Source: Hymenobacter sp. H14-R3 (GTDB lineage Bacteria; Bacteroidota; Bacteroidia; Cytophagales; Hymenobacteraceae). From it: 64,000 nt of DNA. The position numbers and the translations under genes were made by a program. A model generated the notes under the pieces. That model was not told where the DNA came from. It did no database searches and saw only the letters and a list, made by a program, of their open reading frames with translations. Position 1 is the stretch's first letter, and every line of letters begins with the position of its first letter. This document shows, one piece after another, positions 7,267 to 15,845 of the stretch. The stretch spans positions 109,149 through 173,148 of the forward strand of contig NZ_JASITD010000011.1 of NCBI RefSeq assembly GCF_030063445.1. Reading direction: 5' to 3'.

Positions 7267-10200
7267 GCGCGCCCACTCCCCAGCCCGCGCCGGCCGCGCC
7301 CGCGCCGCCCGTCGCCCCGGCCGATACGTCCTACTTCGACACCCTGCGCAAGCCCATTGTGCTGGTGGGCCTGCTGCTGCTGGCCGCCGGCCTGTTTGCC
7401 TATTCGCGGATGCAAACGGCTCTTTTTCCGGAGGTTACGTTTCCCAAAATCACGCTTATCGCCGATGCCGGCCAGCAGCCCATCGACCGCATGATGATAA
7501 CCGTGACCAAACCCCTGGAGGCGGCCGTGAAGCGGGTGCGGGGCGTAACGGTGGTGAAGAGCAGCACCAGCCGGGGCTCGTGCGTGATTCAGGTATTTTT
7601 GAATTGGGACGTGGACGTGTACGCCACCAAGGCCCAGCTCGAAAGCCGCGTGAACGAGATAAAGGGGCTGCTGCCGCCGGGCGTCACCATCGCCACCGAG
7701 GCCATGAACCAGTCGCTGTTTCCGGTGCTCGGCTATTCTTTGGAGAGCAATTCGCGCTCGCCCATTGCCCTGCGCGATGCGGGTAACCTGCTGGCCCGGC
7801 CGCTGTTTTCGCAGGTGCCGGGCGCGGCCAACGTGGTGGTGCGCGGCGGCAAATCCAAGGAGTTTGTGGTCATTCCCGACGCGGCGCGGCTGGCCAGCCA
7901 GCGCCTCACGCCGGCCCAGCTGCAAGCCGCCTTTGCCAACACCAACTTCGTGCAGTCGGCTGGCAACCTGGCCAGCTTCCGCCGCCTCTACCTCACCCTT
8001 ACCGATACCCGCCTCGGCACCCTCGACGACCTCAGGCAGGTGGTGGTGCGGGCCGACTCGGGCCGCGTGGTGCGCGTGCGCGACGTGGCCACCGTCGACA
8101 TTCAGGAGCAGCAGGAGTTCGTGCTCATCAACGCCAACGGCCACGCCGCGGTGCTCATCGACCTGGTGAAGCAGCAGGGCGTGGACCTGGCCACCTTCGC
8201 CGCCGATGCCCACCGCAAGGCCGCCGAGCTGCGCCGCCTACTGCCCCCCGGCATGACCCTGAAACCGTACTACGACCAGTCGGTTTTCGTGAGCGATAGC
8301 ATTGACAGCGTACTACATAGCATCCTGGAAGGCCTGGCGCTAGCCATCCTGGTCATGCTCGTTTTTCTGCGCTCGTGGCGGGCCAGCCTGGCGGTGCTGC
8401 TCACCATCCCGGTCACGGTCTGCTTCACGCTGCTGATGCTTTATCTGTTTGGTATCACCTTGGATATCATGTCTTTAGGGGCCATCGCGGCCTCGGTGGG
8501 ACTCATTATTGACGATGCCATCGTCATCATTGAGCAGATATACCGGCAGCACGAGGAAAACCCCGACCACAGCAACGTGCGGGTGGTGCGGCTGGCCATT
8601 GCGGGGCTGTTTCCGGCCATGGTGGCCTCCTCGCTGAGCACCATCGTCATCCACTTCCCCTTCCGGCTGATGAGCGGGCTGGCAGGCAGCTTTTTCAAGG
8701 AACTCTCTGACACGATGCAGATTACGATGGTCTGCTCGTTTCTGGTAACCTGGCTGCTGCTGCCGGTGCTGCACCTGCTCATCGGCTACCGGCCGGGCAA
8801 GCACGCCCCCGCCCACCACAACGTAGCCCAGGAGCAGGCCGATAAGCTGCGCTGGCTCACGGGCCTGTTTGCCCGGCCGCTGCTGGCCCTGGCGCTGGTA
8901 GTGGGCCTGGGCCTGGGGGCCTACCTGGTGGCGAGCCGCCTCGAAACGGGCTTTCTCCCCGACCTCGACGAGGGTACCATTGTGCTCGATTACCACATGC
9001 CGCCCGGCACCAGCCAGGCCGAAACCGACCGCGTGCTGCGCCAGGTCGAAAAAAATATCATCACCAAGCACCCCGAAATTGAGCGCTACTCGCGCCGCAC
9101 CGGCATCGGCCTGGCCTTCGACACCCGCCCGCCCGAGTACGGCGACTACCTCATCCAGCTCCGGCGCGACCATAAGCTGACCACGCCCGAGGTTATCGAC
9201 CAGCTGCGCCAGCGCATCGAGGCCAGCGAGCCGGCCCTCACCGTGGACTTTGGCCAGCGCATCAGCGACCTGCTCGGCGACTTGATGAGCAGCGCCAAGC
9301 CCATCGAAATCAAGCTGTTCGGCGACGACCAGGCGACCCTCGAAAAGCTGTCCAACCAAACCGGGCGGGTATTGGAGCAGGTGCCCGGCGTGGCCGACGT
9401 CAACAACGGCCTCATCCCCTCGGGCCCCAGCATCGTGTTTCGGCCCGACGTGGCCAAGCTGGCCCGCTACGGCCTCACGCCCCTCGATTTTCAGAACCAG
9501 CTCAGCAACCTGGTGGGCGGCCAGCTGCTGGGGGCCAGCGGCGCGACCCAGGCCAGCATTTCGCCCGCTCAGGCGGCTTCGCTCGGGGGCGTGCAGGTGG
9601 GCCAGGTGCAGGACGGCGAGCAGCTGCGCCAGGTGCGGCTGCGCTACGTCGATTTCACCCAAAACTCGCTGGCCCAGCTCGAAAAGCAGGCCATTGCCCT
9701 GCCTAACGGCAGCCCGCGCCCGCTCAGCTTCTTCGCCACCGTCAGCGTGGAGCCAGGCAACGTGGAGCTGCGCCGCGAGGACCTCAAGTCGGTGGCCCTA
9801 GTAACGGCCCGCCTCAACGGGGTCGATTTGGGCACCGCCATCCAGGACATTCGCCAGCGCGTGGGCCGGCAGGTGGCGCTGCCCCCCGGCTACACCATCG
9901 TCTACGGCGGGGCCTACGCCGAGCAGCAGGCCTCGTTCCGCGAGCTGGCGCTTATTCTGCTCACGGCCAGCTTCTTAGTGTTCACGGTGCTGCTGTTTTT
10001 GTTCCGCGAGTGGCTGGTGTCGCTGCTGGTGCTCTTCATTTCGGTGCTGGGCATTTCGGGCTGCCTGCTGGGTTTGTTTTTCGCGGGTATTCCGCTGAAC
10101 GTGAGCAGCTATACCGGCATCATTATGATAGTGGGCATCATTGCCGAAAACGCCATCTTCACGGTGCACCAGTTCTACGAGTCGCTGCGCGAAACGGGCG

Positions 10201-10475
10201 ATGTGGACACGGCCATCCGCTACGCCATCGCCCTGCGCATCCGGCCCAAGCTGATGACGGCCATCGGGGCCATTCTGGCCCTCTCGCCGCTGGCGCTGGG
10301 CATCGGCCTGGGGGCCCAGATGCAGCAGCCGCTGGCCGTGGCCGTTATCGGCGGCTTTGTGGTGGCCCTGCCCCTGCTGCTGTTTGTGCTGCCCACCGGC
10401 ATGCGCCTCATTTACCACCACGTGCGCCCGCCCGAAGTGGTGGCGGAAGGCGGTGCGGTGGATGTTATATCTTAA
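7263..10475 (+). CDS. RND family inner-membrane efflux pump
   Basis: 1070 residues from the ATG at 7263, normal for an AcrB/CusA-sized pump. Twelve membrane segments are split by two large periplasmic loops. Helix 4 carries the paired Asp of the proton relay (SVGLIIDDAIVIIEQIYR). The short N-terminal extension (Pro/Ala-rich, ~25 residues) precedes helix 1 (PIVLVGLLLLAAGLFAYS) and the porter start FPEVTFPKITL. It exports drugs, metals or lipids by proton exchange; the substrate class is not clear, though it is closer to hydrophobe/amphiphile-type pumps than to heavy-metal ones. It ends the operon 4975-10475. Confidence 0.9.
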   Translation: MSAPTPQPAPAAPAPPVAPADTSYFDTLRKPIVLVGLLLLAAGLFAYSRMQTALFPEVTFPKITLIADAGQQPIDRMMITVTKPLEAAVKRVRGVTVVKSSTSRGSCVIQVFLNWDVDVYATKAQLESRVNEIKGLLPPGVTIATEAMNQSLFPVLGYSLESNSRSPIALRDAGNLLARPLFSQVPGAANVVVRGGKSKEFVVIPDAARLASQRLTPAQLQAAFANTNFVQSAGNLASFRRLYLTLTDTRLGTLDDLRQVVVRADSGRVVRVRDVATVDIQEQQEFVLINANGHAAVLIDLVKQQGVDLATFAADAHRKAAELRRLLPPGMTLKPYYDQSVFVSDSIDSVLHSILEGLALAILVMLVFLRSWRASLAVLLTIPVTVCFTLLMLYLFGITLDIMSLGAIAASVGLIIDDAIVIIEQIYRQHEENPDHSNVRVVRLAIAGLFPAMVASSLSTIVIHFPFRLMSGLAGSFFKELSDTMQITMVCSFLVTWLLLPVLHLLIGYRPGKHAPAHHNVAQEQADKLRWLTGLFARPLLALALVVGLGLGAYLVASRLETGFLPDLDEGTIVLDYHMPPGTSQAETDRVLRQVEKNIITKHPEIERYSRRTGIGLAFDTRPPEYGDYLIQLRRDHKLTTPEVIDQLRQRIEASEPALTVDFGQRISDLLGDLMSSAKPIEIKLFGDDQATLEKLSNQTGRVLEQVPGVADVNNGLIPSGPSIVFRPDVAKLARYGLTPLDFQNQLSNLVGGQLLGASGATQASISPAQAASLGGVQVGQVQDGEQLRQVRLRYVDFTQNSLAQLEKQAIALPNGSPRPLSFFATVSVEPGNVELRREDLKSVALVTARLNGVDLGTAIQDIRQRVGRQVALPPGYTIVYGGAYAEQQASFRELALILLTASFLVFTVLLFLFREWLVSLLVLFISVLGISGCLLGLFFAGIPLNVSSYTGIIMIVGIIAENAIFTVHQFYESLRETGDVDTAIRYAIALRIRPKLMTAIGAILALSPLALGIGLGAQMQQPLAVAVIGGFVVALPLLLFVLPTGMRLIYHHVRPPEVVAEGGAVDVIS

Positions 10476-10513
10476 TGATTATCAAATAGATACCATTAAG
10501 CATAAGATTTCAA

Positions 10514-11308
10514 TTAGAATAAGGACAGCTGGTCAGTAGACTTAATAGCCAAATCCTTATTGCTGCTCTTCACGCGGGCTAAACCAGTTCGACTCGCATT
10601 ACACTCACTTCGAACAATGCGCAGAGTAGCTTTTCCACGGTGATACTCCCGAAACTTTTGCGTCAGGGTATCGTCTTTGAAGATAATCATATTTTGCGCA
10701 TTACTGGTATAATCAATTTCGCTCATAACAATCTGGCTAACCTCCTTGAATCTGTCAACGATAATTGAGAAAGTATTAGGCTGCCTATGGTCAACCACCA
10801 ATTCATTCCACGTAGATAATTTACTGGTTTCTTGGCATTTAACTAAGCTCTTTACAGAATTATTTTTGAAATATTGTTGCTTAACTGCCATAATATCAGC
10901 GTGAACTACATTGCGACAAGCAGTATAAAATAATCGTTCGGGAGTATATTTTTTATTATTTATAATCATCAAGTACGAAATATACTGGCTTCCATCGATG
11001 GAAAATACCTCGAAGCATTTCGTGCTAAATTGCACTTTGGATACTTTTATATCCTTAATAAAAAAGCCATTTTCAGATTGCTGAAAATTCTCCTCATCAT
11101 TTTCAATTTCAACAGTTTCCTGTTCATATTCTACCGCAGATGCTAAGTAGTTATAGTAGTCAAAATCAAGCAGATTCAATAGGTCGTTGTAATCCTCACC
11201 AAGAAGTGACTGCCCGAAATTATAAGTATTGAGAATCTTTTTGTAGTGCGCTAGGGCCTCCTTTTTGGAAGCGTAAGTTTTCTCTCCGATTTTTATAGGC
11301 TTTTTCAT
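10514..11308 (-). CDS. AT-rich DUF3223 (DCL)-like protein
   Basis: 264 residues. The base composition is far more AT-rich than the genes on both sides, which points to recent transfer. The N-terminal half follows the DUF3223/DCL pattern: a helix ending ILNTYNFGQSLLGEDYNDL, a leucine-rich LLNLLDFDYY stretch, then strands with KCFEVFSIDGSQYISY. The second half contains VVDHRQPNTFSIIVDRFKE, which resembles the DHxPPxTF segment seen after the DCL domain in bacterial members. DUF3223 proteins have no established reaction; some are linked to phage or restriction loci. It converges on the RND operon with a 38-base gap and stands alone. Confidence 0.65.
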   Translation of the reverse strand: MKKPIKIGEKTYASKKEALAHYKKILNTYNFGQSLLGEDYNDLLNLLDFDYYNYLASAVEYEQETVEIENDEENFQQSENGFFIKDIKVSKVQFSTKCFEVFSIDGSQYISYLMIINNKKYTPERLFYTACRNVVHADIMAVKQQYFKNNSVKSLVKCQETSKLSTWNELVVDHRQPNTFSIIVDRFKEVSQIVMSEIDYTSNAQNMIIFKDDTLTQKFREYHRGKATLRIVRSECNASRTGLARVKSSNKDLAIKSTDQLSLF

Positions 11309-11539
11309 AAAGACGAGGATTGGTAGATGCGATTACTAACTGCTGGGATATCAGAATCAACGTCAGGCAGTCAGAAATTTATCAGACTGAACAAAGTAGC
11401 CATACCTCTGCATCAACAATTCCCCGCACGCCACTGACCCAAGCGCATCTACGGGGCTCTTTTTGCTTTATTACAAAGCCCTCGGCCTGACTGCCAGGGG
11501 CTTTGCTGCTTCTGCCGGCCTTAGCTTTCATTAATAAAA

Positions 11540-12289
11540 TTACGCTTTGGGACCACCATAGCCCAGCCAGTCCCACACCCGCGCGCCCAGCCGGTGCAGC
11601 GCGGCCAGGTAGCGCGACATGGCCAGGTACAGGGTACCCACCCAGGCCCCGGTGGCCAGCCAGCCGGCCAGCACGTCGGAGGGATAATGGGCCGACAGGT
11701 AGAGGCGCGACCAGGCCACGCCCAGCGCAAAAACCAGCCCCCCGCCCCAGGCCACCCAGCGCCCCCGCGTGGGCCAGCAAAGAATGCCCACCGCGCAGGC
11801 CAGCGCCAGCGAGGCCATGGTGTGGCCACTCGGGAAGCTGGGGTCGGGCAGCATCGTGGGGGCCTCGAAACAAATCTGCTGGTAAAAATCGGGCCGCAGG
11901 CGGTCGAAGTAGTACTTGGCCAGCAGGTTGAGGGCCATGGTGCCGCCCACTGCGCCGGCGGCGAAGGCCAGCGCGTGGTAGCGCCGCTGGCGCAGCAGCC
12001 AGGCCGCCCCCAGCGCCGCCAGCCCGTACACCGCCCACCACACGGGGCCGCCCAGGGCGCTCAGCTGGTCGGCCAGGGTACAAAGCGTGGGCGTGGGGTG
12101 CTGGTGCAGAAAATTGAGGATGGGCCGGTCGAAGGGAAACCCGTGGTCGGCCTGCAAGTGGTCCTCCCGCAGCTCGTGGGCCACCTCGGCAAACAGGGCC
12201 CACGCCCCCACGATAACGGCCAGCAGCAGCAGCAAAAAGCGGTGGTGGCGCACCTGGTGCAGGGCAGCAGTGAGGGGTGAGGAGGACAT
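11540..12289 (-). CDS. PAP2 family membrane phosphatase
   Basis: 249 residues from the ATG at 12289 (MSSSPLTAAL); a longer frame upstream adds only a non-membrane tail. The three signatures of the PAP2/vanadium haloperoxidase superfamily are complete: KYYFDRLRP (KX6RP), FPSGH with the general-acid His, and SRLYLSAHYPSD (SRX5HX3D) with the nucleophilic His. Six membrane helices surround them. Likely substrates are undecaprenyl pyrophosphate or phosphatidate-type lipid phosphates at the outer face of the inner membrane. The region 11309-11539 downstream holds no gene. Confidence 0.88.
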   Translation of the reverse strand: MSSSPLTAALHQVRHHRFLLLLLAVIVGAWALFAEVAHELREDHLQADHGFPFDRPILNFLHQHPTPTLCTLADQLSALGGPVWWAVYGLAALGAAWLLRQRRYHALAFAAGAVGGTMALNLLAKYYFDRLRPDFYQQICFEAPTMLPDPSFPSGHTMASLALACAVGILCWPTRGRWVAWGGGLVFALGVAWSRLYLSAHYPSDVLAGWLATGAWVGTLYLAMSRYLAALHRLGARVWDWLGYGGPKA

Positions 12290-12375
12290 CAGTGGCGAAG
12301 AATAAGGACGCGGGGAAGCAGCTGGAACCAGCCGCCCGCAAAGGTTCACCCGAAACCAACCCCCGTACAACGCAG

Positions 12376-12417
12376 AACCGCCGCCAAAGCCCCTGACGGG
12401 AGGCCTTGGCGGCGGTT
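12376..12417. terminator. Stem-loop terminator
   Basis: Arms AACCGCCGCCAAAGCC (12376-12391) and its complement at 12402-12417 match at 15 of 16 bases with a 10-base loop, followed by TTTTA on the plus strand. It lies at the 3' end of the zinc-ribbon gene and just upstream of the PAP2 gene. Confidence 0.65.
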
Positions 12418-12435
12418 TTACTAGTAATCAACTAC

Positions 12436-12759
12436 TTACTCGGCTTTCTTCTCAAATGCGCGCCAGTCGAGCTCGCCGGTATCGCGGCGGCGCAGGAAGT
12501 AGCTCTGGTCGTCGTCCTTGTTTTTGCCGAAGGTGAGGTCGGCGCGGCACGAGAGGCACTTAACGGAGGTGTACTTGTACTTGCCCTGGGCCACGCGGCT
12601 GGTGAGGTCGAGGTTGTCGGAGCCACAGAGGCCGCAGGCCGCCACGTCGGGAAAGCTCAGGCGGTCGTACTCGGCCACGGTCTCGTGGAGGTTGCTGCCT
12701 TGTACGGTGAAGTGAAATTGCCGGCGCCCAATGCGCTTGCTGGTCATCATCTGTAACAT
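12436..12759 (-). CDS. Small zinc-ribbon protein
   Basis: 107 residues from the ATG at 12759; in-frame ATGs at 12747 and 12744 are alternatives. One four-Cys zinc ribbon is evident: CGLCGSDNL and, about 25 residues later, CLSCRADL. The C-terminus is charged (GKNKDDDQSYFLRRRD). Similar small proteins occur widely in Bacteroidota and their phages; the zinc site suggests nucleic-acid or protein binding, but no reaction is known to me. A 19-base dyad lies 50 bases upstream of the start. Confidence 0.7.
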   Translation of the reverse strand: MLQMMTSKRIGRRQFHFTVQGSNLHETVAEYDRLSFPDVAACGLCGSDNLDLTSRVAQGKYKYTSVKCLSCRADLTFGKNKDDDQSYFLRRRDTGELDWRAFEKKAE

Positions 12760-12808
12760 AAGAAGGGGCGTCTGATTGACGGTTTAAAGGTACGCCAGTC
12801 GCATTGAT

Positions 12809-12827
12809 TTACCAATAATATTGGTAA
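12809..12827. promoter_or_regulatory. Operator-like dyad
   Basis: TTACCAAT, three bases, then ATTGGTAA: a perfect 8-3-8 dyad in an AT-rich spacer, 50 bases upstream of the zinc-ribbon gene. The size suits a dimeric repressor site. No regulator gene is adjacent, so the binding protein is unknown. Confidence 0.35.
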
Positions 12828-12862
12828 TTCTTAGCTGATTATTCCCAAAATAATTAGCCTGC

Positions 12863-14560
12863 TTATTCCCGCACGAAGCGCACCGTTTGCACCGCGCCGC
12901 CGGCCACGGGCTGCACCGTGCACAGGTAGGCGCCCGGCGCGAGGCGGCGCGCCGGCAGGCGCAGCGCCATGGTCGCGGCCGGGCTGGCGGGCAGCAGCTG
13001 CTCGCTCACCAACGCACCCTTCACGGTGAGCAGGCGCACCCGCAGCACCTGCCCGCGCAGGCTGGGCGGCAGGGCCAGCATCAGCTCTTCCAGGTGGCTG
13101 GGGTTGGGAAAAATAGCCAGCTTGGCTTCGGGGATAACAACTGCTTCGGTGGTGGCCAGCGGCGTGCCGGGGTGCAGCAAGTTGTAGGCAGTCACGAAGT
13201 TAACAATACCCCAGCCCAGGGTATTATCGGGGCTTTGGGCCTGCGAGGCGCCGTTTTTGAGGGCCGCAATCACCTGCTGGGCCGTGAGCGTGGGGTTGGC
13301 CTGCCAGAAGCCCGCCACCAGGCCCGCCAGCTCGGGGCCGGCGTAGGAGGTGCCGTTGCCGCGCACGGGCACCCCCGTGGGCGTGAGTACCGCCGAGGCC
13401 ACGCCCATGGCCGCCAGCGTGGGCTTGATGCGCCCGTCGGCCGTGGGGCCGTAGGAGCTGAAGCCGGCGTGGTTGCGCAGCGAATCGACGGCCCCCACCG
13501 CAATAATGCTGTCGGCGTCGGCGGGCACGCCCACGTAGCGCCAGTTGTTGCCACCGTCGTTGCCAGCCGAGTTGACCACCACCATGCCGGCGCGGGCGGC
13601 CCCGAGCGCGGCCCGGCTGCTGAGGGCCGTGCGGCCGTTGAGGTCGGCGTAGGTGTGCGAGAGGGTGGCATCGTCGAAGGTGGTGTAGCCCAGCGACGAG
13701 CTGATGACGTCCACCCCCACCGAGTCGGCGTACTCGGCGGCGGCCAGCCAGTTGGCTTCCTCCATGGGCGACTCACTGTCAACATCTTCCGTAATGCAGA
13801 GGTGAAACGTGGCGCGCGGCGCGGTGCCTACGTAGTAGCCCGGCAGCTCGCCCCCAATGGTGGAGAGGCAGGCCGTGCCGTGGCCGTTGCGCAGGTATAC
13901 CTGCCGGCCGCCGTCCACAAAGTTGCGGGTGCTGGCTACCCGGCCCTGCTGCTGCACCGCTTGCAGCATGGTGATTTGGTCAACGCCCGGAAAGCCGGCG
14001 TCGAAGATGGCCACCTGCATGTTTTCGCCCCGAAAGCCGGCGTTGTGCATGGCGATGGCCCCGATGAGCTGGTTCTGCGCATACGCCTTGCCGTAGGTGG
14101 CGCGCGGCGTGGTGGGCGCGGGCGGCGCGGGCGTGGCGGGCACGGCCGGGGCCGGCCGCGGGGCCTGGGGCGGCACCCGGCTCAGCAGCTGGGCGCTGCC
14201 CACGGCGGGCAGCTGCTGCACCTGCACCAGGGTGGCCGAGTCGCAGGCCAGCACCGCGCCGTTGAGCCAGCGCGAGGTAAATACTACCTGCGGGCTTCCG
14301 CTCACGGCGCGCACCTGGGCCAGGTAGGCGGGGCTCACGGGCAGGTCGCGCGGGCGCACAGCAATGCCCTGGCGCGTGCGCCGGGCCACCGCCCGCGCCG
14401 ACAAAAACGCCTGCGGCTGCTCCACGGTGTAGGGCGTGCCGGCTTTGTCCCTGAACGTCACGAAGTAGCGACGCACGGCCCCGGTTTGGGCCTGGGCAGC
14501 CGGGGCCAGGCCCAGCACGCAGGCCAGCAGCGCCGCCGCTGACCAAAAAACGTTTTTCAT
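12863..14560 (-). CDS. Secreted S8 (subtilisin-like) serine protease with T9SS-type tail
   Basis: 565 residues. Signal peptide to about residue 25 (QAQ). An inhibitor-like propeptide (~26-150, containing SARAVARRTRQGI) ends in a Pro/Ala-rich linker. The catalytic triad is present: Asp ~188 (VAIFDAGFPG), His ~228 (NGHGTAC) and Ser ~404 (GNGTSYAGPELA), with the oxyanion Asn in VNSAGNDGG. The last ~85 residues begin LAIFPNPSH and form the beta-sandwich tail used as a type IX secretion signal, so the enzyme is probably exported and anchored at the surface or released. Its spacer upstream (14561-14906) is AT-rich and contains only a hairpin. Confidence 0.9.
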   Translation of the reverse strand: MKNVFWSAAALLACVLGLAPAAQAQTGAVRRYFVTFRDKAGTPYTVEQPQAFLSARAVARRTRQGIAVRPRDLPVSPAYLAQVRAVSGSPQVVFTSRWLNGAVLACDSATLVQVQQLPAVGSAQLLSRVPPQAPRPAPAVPATPAPPAPTTPRATYGKAYAQNQLIGAIAMHNAGFRGENMQVAIFDAGFPGVDQITMLQAVQQQGRVASTRNFVDGGRQVYLRNGHGTACLSTIGGELPGYYVGTAPRATFHLCITEDVDSESPMEEANWLAAAEYADSVGVDVISSSLGYTTFDDATLSHTYADLNGRTALSSRAALGAARAGMVVVNSAGNDGGNNWRYVGVPADADSIIAVGAVDSLRNHAGFSSYGPTADGRIKPTLAAMGVASAVLTPTGVPVRGNGTSYAGPELAGLVAGFWQANPTLTAQQVIAALKNGASQAQSPDNTLGWGIVNFVTAYNLLHPGTPLATTEAVVIPEAKLAIFPNPSHLEELMLALPPSLRGQVLRVRLLTVKGALVSEQLLPASPAATMALRLPARRLAPGAYLCTVQPVAGGAVQTVRFVRE

Positions 14561-14826
14561 GCGGTAGTAAGTAGTCGGGCGAAATCAGACTAAGAAATTA
14601 GCCTGAATCAATCGTACATTAATTCAGCTGCAACAGGCTGGGCCTGAACAAGAAATTTAACATTAATCATCTAAAATACAACCACTTAATACCCTATTGC
14701 CAGCAATAAGCTAGTAAGCGGAACAAAAGCTATTCGTTACCAGCCAAAAACCAACAGCTCACTACTCAAGTGCCACGAAAATAGGCGCTGCAACCCGGAG
14801 ACCGTCGCCCGCCCATGCCCCAAATC

Positions 14827-14866
14827 ACAACCGGCCGGCTTGCTGGGTAGCAAGCCGGCCGGTTGT
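14827..14866. terminator. Strong GC-rich hairpin
   Basis: Perfect 18-base arms (ACAACCGGCCGGCTTGCT and complement) with a 4-base loop. It stands 40 bases beyond the 3' end of the minus-strand lipoprotein gene at 14907 and is probably its terminator. The remaining part of 14561-14906 is AT-rich spacer with no gene seen. Confidence 0.75.
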
Positions 14867-14906
14867 AGTCTTCTCTTATCGCCGCCAAAGCTACCGCCCA
14901 TGGGCG

Positions 14907-15680
14907 CTACAGCGTACCGGATTCGATGAGCGTTTCGCGGCGCGCCTGCCCACTCTGCACTATGCCTGGTGTCAGGGTTTGCGAGCCATCTTGGTTGGTA
15001 ACGAAGGTGTTGTAGCTGAAGCGGCGGCGCAGCACCAGGCCCACGCTGCTGGCATACACCTGCCGCAGGCCCCGCTGGTAGATTAGGTTCACCTCCTCGG
15101 CCCCGCCGTCCAGGGTGGTTTTGGTGCTCACCGTGTTGTCGTAGGTTTTGGCGGGCGCGCCGGGCACGGCGGGCGTGGTGTAGGGCACGGCCACGCTGGG
15201 GCCGTAGTAGCGGGTGAGGCTGGTAATAGTATCGGGCGAGGCCGTAAAGGCCTTGTAGTTCCAGCCCTTGCTGGCCCGCGCCGGGTAAATAAGCTCCACG
15301 GTCCGCACGTTGTTGCGGGTGAGTAGCACGGCCCGGGGCAGCGGCTGCACCACAAAGGCACTGTCGTCGGCCCAGGCGGCGGCGGCGCTGGCGCGCTTGG
15401 AGCGCACGAGGCGAAAGGCCGTTTTGCCCGCCGCATCGGTAAACTGCTCGCTCACGCGCTCCCGAAACTGGTAGTTGGCCACCGTGGCCCGGCCACTGAC
15501 CCAGGTCGAGTCGGCCACGGCGTAGGTGCGGTAGCTGCCCACCACTACCGGGAAATAGTCGTCGTAGGCGGGCATTATCAGCACGTCGTGGCGGCAGCCG
15601 GCCAGCAGGCCCGCGGCCAGCAACACCCCCAGCGCCCCGCGCCGACCCTCCTTAGCAAACAAACGAAAAACTGGATTCAT
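14907..15680 (-). CDS. Lipoprotein of unknown function
   Basis: 257 residues. The N-terminus has a basic stretch, a hydrophobic core and a lipobox (AAGLLAGC, Cys ~29), so the product is a lipoprotein, probably of the outer membrane. The rest is predicted beta-rich with motifs such as YFPVVVGSYRTYAVADSTW and LIYQRGLRQVYASSVG. I do not recognise a family with a known role. It is followed by a strong terminator and preceded by two palindromes that separate it from mnmA, so it may be its own transcription unit. Confidence 0.75.
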   Translation of the reverse strand: MNPVFRLFAKEGRRGALGVLLAAGLLAGCRHDVLIMPAYDDYFPVVVGSYRTYAVADSTWVSGRATVANYQFRERVSEQFTDAAGKTAFRLVRSKRASAAAAWADDSAFVVQPLPRAVLLTRNNVRTVELIYPARASKGWNYKAFTASPDTITSLTRYYGPSVAVPYTTPAVPGAPAKTYDNTVSTKTTLDGGAEEVNLIYQRGLRQVYASSVGLVLRRRFSYNTFVTNQDGSQTLTPGIVQSGQARRETLIESGTL

Positions 15681-15693
15681 AAAGCAGAAAAAT

Positions 15694-15721
15694 GGGCGGG
15701 GGCCTCGCGGCAGCCCCGCCC
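15694..15721. terminator. Small GC-rich hairpin after mnmA
   Basis: GGGCGGGG (15694-15701) pairs with CCCCGCCC (15714-15721) across a short loop. It lies 125 bases beyond the 3' end of mnmA and just upstream of the lipoprotein gene on the same strand, so it could terminate mnmA transcripts or sit in the lipoprotein leader. Confidence 0.4.
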
Positions 15722-15755
15722 GTTCAGGTTTCTGAGGTACTCAGGCAGGCCAGAA

Positions 15756-15837
15756 TGAGATTGAATTGAAAACGAAGAATTAAAAATCTGATAGTCTTAT
15801 TTTTAATTCTTCGTTTTTAATTTTTAATTCAATCTCA
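15756..15837. repeat. AT-rich inverted repeat after mnmA
   Basis: The outer arms TGAGATTGAATT and complement and the inner arms AACGAAGAATTAAAAAT and complement pair with a 7-base bulge on the right side. It begins 9 bases after the mnmA stop on the minus strand. The AT-rich stem could terminate mnmA, or be one of the mobile palindromes common here. Confidence 0.6.
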
Positions 15838-15845
15838 CTCAAGTA

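Noticed and set aside
12887..14542. Long plus-strand frame opposite the S8 protease
   Set aside because: Its sequence is Gly/Ala/His/Arg-rich nonsense typical of antisense frames in GC-rich DNA; the minus strand encodes a complete protease with all catalytic motifs.
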